A stretch of 44,411 nucleotides of DNA from a virus. The DNA lies in the IMG/VR virus record IMGVR_UViG_3300027985_000521, positions 1-44,411 of that record, one strand, 5' to 3'. This document shows positions 40,034-44,411 of this stretch, in pieces. Numbering within the stretch: the stretch's first letter is position 1; every line of letters begins with the position of its first letter. The position numbers were made by a program, and so were the translations under genes. The notes beneath the pieces are model-generated. The model worked only from the letters and a program-made list of their open reading frames with translations. It was not told the DNA's origin and searched no databases.

Positions 40034-41423
40034 TACTTGGCAGAAATTACATCAATATCAAAGAGACGCAGTAGAGTTCTTTCTCGAGCATAAAAAAGTT
40101 TATATGGCGGTAGATATGGGCTTAGGTAAAACTTTAATAGCACTGACCGCGAGAGAGAAAGTTAAACAACCTGCTATTGTGCTCGGGCCATTAGGGGCTA
40201 TCATGTCCACTTGGCCTGATGAAATTAAAAAGTGGTATCCTAATACCACTTATCAAGTTATTCACGGCCCTAAGAAAAGTTTAAGAGATATTGATAGCGT
40301 CGACATTCTTCTCATGAACTATGAGGGGTTAGCTTGGTTTTCTAAACAGGCAGTTAAGTGGAAACGACGTATGATAATTTATGATGAGGCTTCTATGGTT
40401 AAGTCTCATTCAACTACGTGGTTTAAACTACTTAAAAAAATGCGCCAGCTTTTATGGACCGAATATGCCATATGCTTAAGCGCCACTCCTGCGGTTAATT
40501 CGCTAATAGACTTATGGAGTCAGTACTTTCTATTAGACGGGGGTAAGGCTTTAGAACGAACAATATCAGATTTTAGGTCCTTATACTGCTCGTCGTTTTC
40601 TTATCCTGGCATGTCATTTGTCACCTATAATGTACGACCAGAAATGGTTCCGCTAGTACATAAAGCGGTAAAGCCGATAACCTATCGTCTGGACGCACGT
40701 GACTATCTCGATATGCCAGAAAGGATTGACAACCTGATTTACTGCGATTTGAGTGTTGTTAACCGTAGAAAGTATGATGAATTGGAAAAAGAACTATGCC
40801 TTAATATTGAGAAACTCGGGCCGACCGAATTTGTCGAAGCGCCAACAGCAGGCGCTTTGACTAATAAGTTACGGCAATTTGTTCAAGGAGGAGTTTATTA
40901 TCAGCCTAGTCATTTACCTGATTTAATAGAGCATCGGCAGTTCGCAGAAATACATAGAACTAAGCTTAACAGGCTTGAACAGATAATTGATACTTCAGCA
41001 GGACAACCTGTATTAGTAGCTATACAGTTCAAGTTCGAGCTGGAAATGATAAGATCTGTATTCCCAAAAGTTCCAGTAATAGCAGGCGGCACACCTTCTC
41101 ATATAACTCTTAAGTACATAAAGCAGTGGAACAAACAAGAAATTCCGCTGCTTTTATGTCACCCGGCGAGTTTAAGTCATGGAGTTAATTTACAGGCGGG
41201 TGGGCATATTCTTGTGTGGTATGGCTTGCCGTGGAGCTTGGAACACTATATACAGCTAGTTGGTCGCTTGTATCGACAGGGTCAGCTTAGCGCCGTTATA
41301 GTCCATCATTTATTAATGAGAGATACGATTGATGAGGCTATATATGAATCTCTTAAACAGAAAAACAGCGTACAACAAAACCTATTAAACTATCTAAAAC
41401 GAAAAGGAGGACTAAATGGTTAA
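40023..41423 (+). CDS. SNF2-family helicase
   Basis: I choose ATG 40023, overlapping the ligase stop by 11 nt. The frame is open further upstream, but those starts lie deep inside the ligase gene. The 466-residue product has Q-like LHQYQRDAV (9-17), Walker A MGLGKT (32-37), DEAS (121-124), SATP (153-156) and motif VI QLVGRLYRQGQ (411-421). This is the compact SNF2-type helicase found in many phage replication modules beside VRR-NUC, usually assigned to fork restart or recombination. Confidence 0.9.
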   Translation: MISNTWQKLHQYQRDAVEFFLEHKKVYMAVDMGLGKTLIALTAREKVKQPAIVLGPLGAIMSTWPDEIKKWYPNTTYQVIHGPKKSLRDIDSVDILLMNYEGLAWFSKQAVKWKRRMIIYDEASMVKSHSTTWFKLLKKMRQLLWTEYAICLSATPAVNSLIDLWSQYFLLDGGKALERTISDFRSLYCSSFSYPGMSFVTYNVRPEMVPLVHKAVKPITYRLDARDYLDMPERIDNLIYCDLSVVNRRKYDELEKELCLNIEKLGPTEFVEAPTAGALTNKLRQFVQGGVYYQPSHLPDLIEHRQFAEIHRTKLNRLEQIIDTSAGQPVLVAIQFKFELEMIRSVFPKVPVIAGGTPSHITLKYIKQWNKQEIPLLLCHPASLSHGVNLQAGGHILVWYGLPWSLEHYIQLVGRLYRQGQLSAVIVHHLLMRDTIDEAIYESLKQKNSVQQNLLNYLKRKGGLNG

Positions 41424-41637
41424 AGTAAAAGTCTCTAAAGTAGGCTTATCAGAAGAGCATCTATTCAGGGTTAATAAAAATGTTCTTCAGCATGTCATTA
41501 TAATGAATGACCAATTGATAAGCTGTGAAGAAATACCTTCTTCATTATCTGAGTCTTCAATTTATAGTCACATAACTTCATGTTTAAGATTTGATAGCTT
41601 ACAAAAAGGAGATGAAAATGACAGACGTAACCGTTAA
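41416..41637 (+). CDS. Small hypothetical early protein
   Basis: The 73-residue product starts at ATG 41416 behind a strong AAAGGAGGA inside the helicase 3' end. The first half is beta-like (KVKVSKVGLSEEHLFRV), and the rest is Ser-rich. No family recognised. It overlaps the next gene. Confidence 0.6.
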   Translation: MVKVKVSKVGLSEEHLFRVNKNVLQHVIIMNDQLISCEEIPSSLSESSIYSHITSCLRFDSLQKGDENDRRNR

Positions 41638-41926
41638 AGAACCTATTGGTATTCCGAGAGACTTGACTACTTGTATGATAGTAGTTGATGGCGTGCCTTT
41701 AACTCAAGTATGGCGAGGCGGCATGCTAGAGAAACTGGTACCTACTCATCCTAGTCAAATACGACCAGAGAGGGAGTCTCTACTTTGGACACCCGAAACG
41801 GATTTGGAAAAGAAAATATCTAAGCTAACCCATGCTACTAAGTTTCGTCTTAAGGACTTAGCAGAATTAATGCAACAACGGTTGGAAGAGAAGGCTAATG
41901 ATGAAGTGTTTTTAAGTGATATATAA
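41618..41926 (+). CDS. Small hypothetical protein, last rightward gene
   Basis: I choose ATG 41618, 6 nt after AAGGAG, giving 102 residues. An earlier in-frame ATG at 41612 touches the ribosome binding site. The N-terminal half is beta-like (DLTTCMIVVDGVPLTQVWRG) and the C-terminal half helical (LEKKISKLTHATKFRLKDLAELMQQRLEE). The first half suits a small enzyme-inhibitor or regulator, but this is unsupported. It ends 21 nt from the convergent late block. Confidence 0.62.
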   Translation: MTDVTVKEPIGIPRDLTTCMIVVDGVPLTQVWRGGMLEKLVPTHPSQIRPERESLLWTPETDLEKKISKLTHATKFRLKDLAELMQQRLEEKANDEVFLSDI

Positions 41927-41996
41927 GAAGGCCCTAAATAGTGTCATCTAACAATCTCCAGTTATTAGTTTTTGGTTAAGAAGAGCCTTCTTATAT
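41921..41996. repeat. 12-bp inverted repeat at the convergence of the two blocks
   Basis: ATATAAGAAGGC (41921-41932) is the exact reverse complement of GCCTTCTTATAT (41985-41996), with a 52-nt spacer holding the stop of the leftward gene. The right arm lies within the leftward coding sequence. A weak bidirectional terminator is possible, but the loop is long and T-runs are poor. Confidence 0.5.
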
Positions 41997-42145
41997 TTCG
42001 GGTATAGCTTGAGCATACAGTCGTAGCACAGGCCATGACTAACTTTAATAAATGGGCATACCGGAAGAAAGGTCTGGTAGTGCCCATTTTTATTCTTAAA
42101 TCTCAAACAGTGACAGCACTGACTCACCACCTTGCTTTTTCGCAT
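41948..42145 (-). CDS. Small Cys-rich, probable zinc-binding protein
   Basis: The 65-residue product starts at ATG 42145, overlapping the endolysin by 22 nt, with no clear ribosome binding site. Four cysteines in two pairs (QCCHC and LCYDC) and the segment 'SHGLCYDCMLKLYP' resemble small zinc-knuckle proteins. The SHG-C-x2-C-x4-YP pattern occurs in several small bacterial and phage proteins. It is the last gene of the leftward late block. Function unknown. Confidence 0.6.
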   Translation of the reverse strand: MRKSKVVSQCCHCLRFKNKNGHYQTFLPVCPFIKVSHGLCYDCMLKLYPKYKKALLNQKLITGDC

Positions 42146-42480
42146 CTAGTATCTATATGCGTAAAAGTTTTATACTTACCAATCCCGTATTGATTAGGGT
42201 AAAGGTTATTAAGTATATCATATACCTGACTAGCGTCTAAGTCTCGTACTACAATATCAGCAGCTCGTCCTTGCAGGTGTTGACTACTCTTGGCCCCACC
42301 TACTTCCTTATTATGAGTAGGACACCTAAAGCAACAATTAATAATAATTGGCTTGTCTACCACTGCTCTGAGGTTTTCAAGAACAGCTAGAAGCTCTGCG
42401 TCTACAGTGTCGCCACCGCATCCGCACTTACATTCAAACTCTTTTCTTTTAAAATTATGAGCAGGAAACATGCTTACCAT
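42124..42480 (-). CDS. Endolysin, M15-family peptidase
   Basis: The 118-residue product starts at ATG 42480 behind AGGGG. Zinc and catalytic residues of the M15 (D-Ala-D-Ala carboxypeptidase-like) fold are visible: H68 and D75 in SSQHLQGRAADI, and H108 and D110 in THIDTR. An N-terminal Cys cluster (FECKCGCGG) is common in the single-domain phage members. There is no signal peptide, so release to the cell wall must depend on a holin. It cuts peptidoglycan cross-links at the end of infection. Confidence 0.92.
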   Translation of the reverse strand: MVSMFPAHNFKRKEFECKCGCGGDTVDAELLAVLENLRAVVDKPIIINCCFRCPTHNKEVGGAKSSQHLQGRAADIVVRDLDASQVYDILNNLYPNQYGIGKYKTFTHIDTRCEKARW

Positions 42481-42481
42481 A

Positions 42482-42823
42482 TTAAGCCCCTATGACTTCA
42501 TTTACTTCAGCTTCAAGAGCATCAAGTATAGGTAAGAGTATCTTATCATCGTACTCAGACTCAGACGCCAAAATAATATTTCTGGCCTGCGGTATGAGGG
42601 TTTCAGAAACAACTTTGATATTGCTGAAATCCATCATTACTGGAGCTAGTGTTTCCACAGCGTAGTTATCTATTTTGGTATCAGTTTTGTCTGCCAAGTG
42701 TCTCAAACCGTTAATTGCCTCGTCCCTGTATTTAACGAGGTCTGCGCTTTCAATAGCACTTACAATAGCGTCAACAACTATAGGGATACCTATTCTGAAT
42801 ATAGCTTTAGCTGCTAAGTTCAT
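42482..42823 (-). CDS. Small hypothetical protein of the lysis region
   Basis: I choose ATG 42823, 9 nt after GGAG and overlapping the previous stop (ATGA). A start at 42838 has no ribosome binding site. The 113-residue product is helical. Its N-terminal stretch (AAKAIFRIGIPIVVDAIVSAI) is moderately hydrophobic but too polar at both ends for a clear membrane helix. It lies directly before the endolysin, where a holin or antiholin is often found, so a weak case for that role exists. Confidence 0.6.
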   Translation of the reverse strand: MNLAAKAIFRIGIPIVVDAIVSAIESADLVKYRDEAINGLRHLADKTDTKIDNYAVETLAPVMMDFSNIKVVSETLIPQARNIILASESEYDDKILLPILDALEAEVNEVIGA

Positions 42824-42954
42824 TTTTTCTTTCTCCATTTTTTAATTAGTCTTTTAATTACCAGCACCACGCTAGTAATGTTTATCTTAAATAGGCGGTC
42901 TTCTAAGTCGTGACCTCCATCTTTAGGATCTTCTTTAGGCCATGTGAAAGGCAT
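42820..42954 (-). CDS. Small 44-residue cationic protein
   Basis: ATG 42954 overlaps the upstream stop (TAATG), and the stop TGA overlaps the next start (ATGA). This tight coupling on both sides supports translation. The product, starting MPFTWPKEDPKDGG, has an acidic N-terminal half, a short hydrophobic stretch (ITSVVLVI, residues 26-33) and a Lys/Arg-rich end (KRLIKKWRKKK). An amphipathic membrane-active helix is plausible, which fits a lysis gene, but a holin role is not shown. Confidence 0.55.
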   Translation of the reverse strand: MPFTWPKEDPKDGGHDLEDRLFKINITSVVLVIKRLIKKWRKKK

Positions 42955-43673
42955 TATGGAATCTCAGTATTTGTTTCTGTATTTGTTGTAGTAGTCTCGG
43001 TAGTATTGGTAGTAGTTGTATCTCTTGATCCCACATTCTTAACAGTTTCTACCGCTCCATATACCATTAATCCAGTTTTAAGCACGCTCCCTCCAGTTTC
43101 CATGCCTTTAACCGCTATCTCTTTTTGATTCTCAGCGTAAGCTGCGTAGGCTTTAAAGTATCCATCATCTCCTCCCGGTTGACAAATATCCTTAGCTTTA
43201 CCAAATGTCTGCTTAATCATCTCCATAGTTTCTTGATGCATGACTACGAAAGCAATCTGGTCTGCGGGAACTCTAGAAGCTTGTTTATCTTTATTAGTCT
43301 CCTGAGAGGCTACCCACTCTCTGCATTCGGAGATCATATCTAATTCTCCTTGTGAGTATGCTGCTCTAGGAGTAGGAGGTTTAATAGAGCATCCGGCTAG
43401 AAATAAAAGTAATCCTGCTATGAAAAATCTTCCGAACATTCTGACACCTATAAACATAACATTACCCATTCCTTTAAATTCTTTATTTACGCAGTCTTTT
43501 AATTCCTCGTCATACATTAATCTGAAAAATTCCTTGTCATAGCTTAGTTCTGCTGATCCATATTCATCGTCATGATTAATGCAACAATGAGACCAATCTC
43601 GGCCAAGTAGCCTATTAAACCATAGAGTACAAGGTTCCTTAAATATACTTAGTATGTCTTTAAATATACTCAT
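42954..43673 (-). CDS. Phospholipase-like domain fused to a lipoprotein (possible embedded outer-membrane spanin)
   Basis: The 239-residue product starts at ATG 43673 with ATGA overlap. Residues 25-80 (SHCCINHDDEYGS, DKEFFRLMYDEELKD, GVRMFG) resemble small phage phospholipase A2-like/DUF1353 proteins, with a Cys-His-Asp centre. Residues 83-95 (FFIAGLLLFLAGC) are a lipoprotein signal with lipobox LAGC (Cys95), followed by KPPTPRAAYS and helices. The Thr-rich tail is disordered. A start at M73 (43457) would give a normal 23-residue lipoprotein signal, so two products may be made. The lipoprotein part suits an outer-membrane spanin. AAAGGA lies about 12 nt before that internal ATG. Confidence 0.6.
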   Translation of the reverse strand: MSIFKDILSIFKEPCTLWFNRLLGRDWSHCCINHDDEYGSAELSYDKEFFRLMYDEELKDCVNKEFKGMGNVMFIGVRMFGRFFIAGLLLFLAGCSIKPPTPRAAYSQGELDMISECREWVASQETNKDKQASRVPADQIAFVVMHQETMEMIKQTFGKAKDICQPGGDDGYFKAYAAYAENQKEIAVKGMETGGSVLKTGLMVYGAVETVKNVGSRDTTTTNTTETTTTNTETNTEIP

Positions 43674-44137
43674 AGTCTATATAGCATGTCTCTAGGAGGC
43701 GGCTTAAGTTCAGCCTTTTCTTTTATCAAGTCTTGTAAAATTTTGTTAGTTTCCTTTAGCACTTGAACTAGGGTATCATTACTGGCCGCTTGTCTGTTTA
43801 CAGTAACAGTTAAGTCGCTAAGATTGTCAGTTACTTTTGTTATGTCATCTCTCAGAGTTCTATCGCGTTCTATAGAGTTCTGATGAGACCACATAGTAAA
43901 TACAAAGCTTCCGCCTATTACCAGTAATATCATGGCATTCACTAAAGCCCCTGCTATGGCTATGCCCCTTAACCATCCTGTTTGTGACACTTGTTCAGTT
44001 CTTATAATACTAGATTGCAATTTAATATCTTTTAGTTCTTTTGACAAATCTTTCCGTCTTTCCACCTCATACTTGTGGGCCTCGCATTCATCTTTACCAC
44101 AGTCACGTATCAGCTCGCTATAGTCTTTTTCTCCCAT
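43670..44137 (-). CDS. Membrane coiled-coil protein of the lysis region (possible inner-membrane spanin or holin-like)
   Basis: The 155-residue product starts at ATG 44137, which overlaps the stop of the tail-like gene (TAATG). It has a charged N-terminal helix (residues 3-50), one membrane helix at about 57-82 (RGIAIAGALVNAMILLVIGGSFVF) and a coiled coil after it (TKVTDNLSDLTVTVNRQ, then VLKETNKILQDLIKEK). One membrane helix plus an outward coiled coil next to a lipoprotein gene is the layout of an i-spanin/o-spanin pair. The long cytoplasmic N-terminus is unusual for that. Confidence 0.65.
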   Translation of the reverse strand: MGEKDYSELIRDCGKDECEAHKYEVERRKDLSKELKDIKLQSSIIRTEQVSQTGWLRGIAIAGALVNAMILLVIGGSFVFTMWSHQNSIERDRTLRDDITKVTDNLSDLTVTVNRQAASNDTLVQVLKETNKILQDLIKEKAELKPPPRDMLYRL

Positions 44138-44411
44138 TAACTTACCTTAATAGATTGCATATCGAAAGATAGATCATCCACTGTTATTGACATGGAAACG
44201 CTAGCAGATATCTGCAAAGCATATTCATGCCCAGCTACAACAGAGTGTGGTAATTGCATAGACCTAGATACTTCAGTTATATCTCTAGCCACTGGAATTG
44301 CTGTATCTATACTGGCTACAGCGGCCCCAAGCGTCTTGTCGTACAGCCTGACATACACAGTCCTAGAAGACACCGCAGAAGTGAAACTTAAATTTATTGT
44401 AAAACTAGTTC
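44137..44411 (-). CDS. Tail/virion structural protein, C-terminal part (enters at right edge)
   Basis: The frame is open from the window edge to the stop at 44139-44137, about 91 codons (TSFTINLSFTSAVSSRTVYV at the visible start). The sequence is beta-rich and resembles C-terminal domains of phage tail and adhesin proteins. A GTG at 44373 lies inside the frame, but the upstream codons are equally protein-like, so this is taken as the end of a longer gene. It may be the missing end of the gene at 1-779. The following gene is coupled by TAATG. Confidence 0.65.
   Translation of the reverse strand, partial: TSFTINLSFTSAVSSRTVYVRLYDKTLGAAVASIDTAIPVARDITEVSRSMQLPHSVVAGHEYALQISASVSMSITVDDLSFDMQSIKVS

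Noticed and set aside
1-44411. CRISPR array
   Set aside because: The repeat arrays seen (25.4-25.6 kb; pentapeptide gene) lack the regular repeat-unique spacer layout, and no cas genes are present.
1-44411. tRNA genes, integrase, lysogeny repressor, phage RNA polymerase
   Set aside because: I looked in the intergenic regions and translated genes and recognised none. A dedicated tRNA search was not possible, so a divergent tRNA cannot be fully excluded.

Overview
The window looks like the nearly complete genome of a short-tailed (podovirus-type) tailed bacteriophage. No host genes, rRNA, tRNA, integrase, lysogeny repressor or phage RNA polymerase were recognised, so a lytic phage transcribed by host RNA polymerase is the simplest reading. 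A lipoprotein in the lysis region suggests a Gram-negative host, but the host cannot be named from this sequence. The coding regions are AT-rich.

Layout. The minus strand from 23,662 down to 1 is one tightly packed late block. In transcription order it holds: small and large terminase; a GNAT-like protein; three small Gly/Ser-rich proteins; portal; a Bbp19-like protein; scaffold; an epsilon15/BPP-1-type major capsid protein; a Bbp16-like cement protein; two small proteins; two tail-tube/nozzle proteins; four internal (ejection) proteins; and tail fibre and adhesin genes. Most joins are ATGA or TAATG overlaps. The block runs off the left edge inside a tail gene. The minus strand re-enters at the right edge with the C-terminal part of a tail-like gene, followed by a lysis cassette (membrane coiled-coil protein, phospholipase-like/lipoprotein fusion, two small proteins, M15 endolysin, Cys-rich protein). 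This suggests a circularly permuted genome opened inside one tail gene, although the two ends do not join in frame.

The plus strand from 24,153 to 41,926 is the early and replication block. It holds small early genes, a 1.27-kb non-coding region (C-rich island, AT-rich tract, tandem iteron-like repeats) that is a candidate replication origin, an HTH protein, and a primase/VirE-type helicase. These are followed by accessory genes (including a pentapeptide-repeat protein), a DUF2800 Fe-S nuclease, and nucleotide metabolism genes (NMAD1-like, ThyX, MazG-type dUTPase). The block ends with a DUF2815 ssDNA-binding protein, family A DNA polymerase, VRR-NUC nuclease, ATP-dependent ligase and SNF2 helicase. 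The two blocks diverge from a 490-bp control region (23,663-24,152) that carries an 18-bp palindrome, and they converge at 41.93 kb.

The most interesting feature is at 31,992-32,060. It looks like a textbook -1 programmed ribosomal frameshift signal: A AAA AAG in register, a stop codon immediately after it, a 6-nt spacer, and a stacked two-stem structure. It would join a 108-residue early protein to a 187-codon open -1 frame that has no conventional start for its first 116 codons. Just upstream, a different gene (30,688-31,265) is broken by two single-base shifts in A-runs, so assembly error must be excluded for both loci. Other points of interest are the iteron/AT-rich/C-rich region at 24.8-26.0 kb, long perfect hairpins at early promoters, and a tail-fibre module present in up to three copies.
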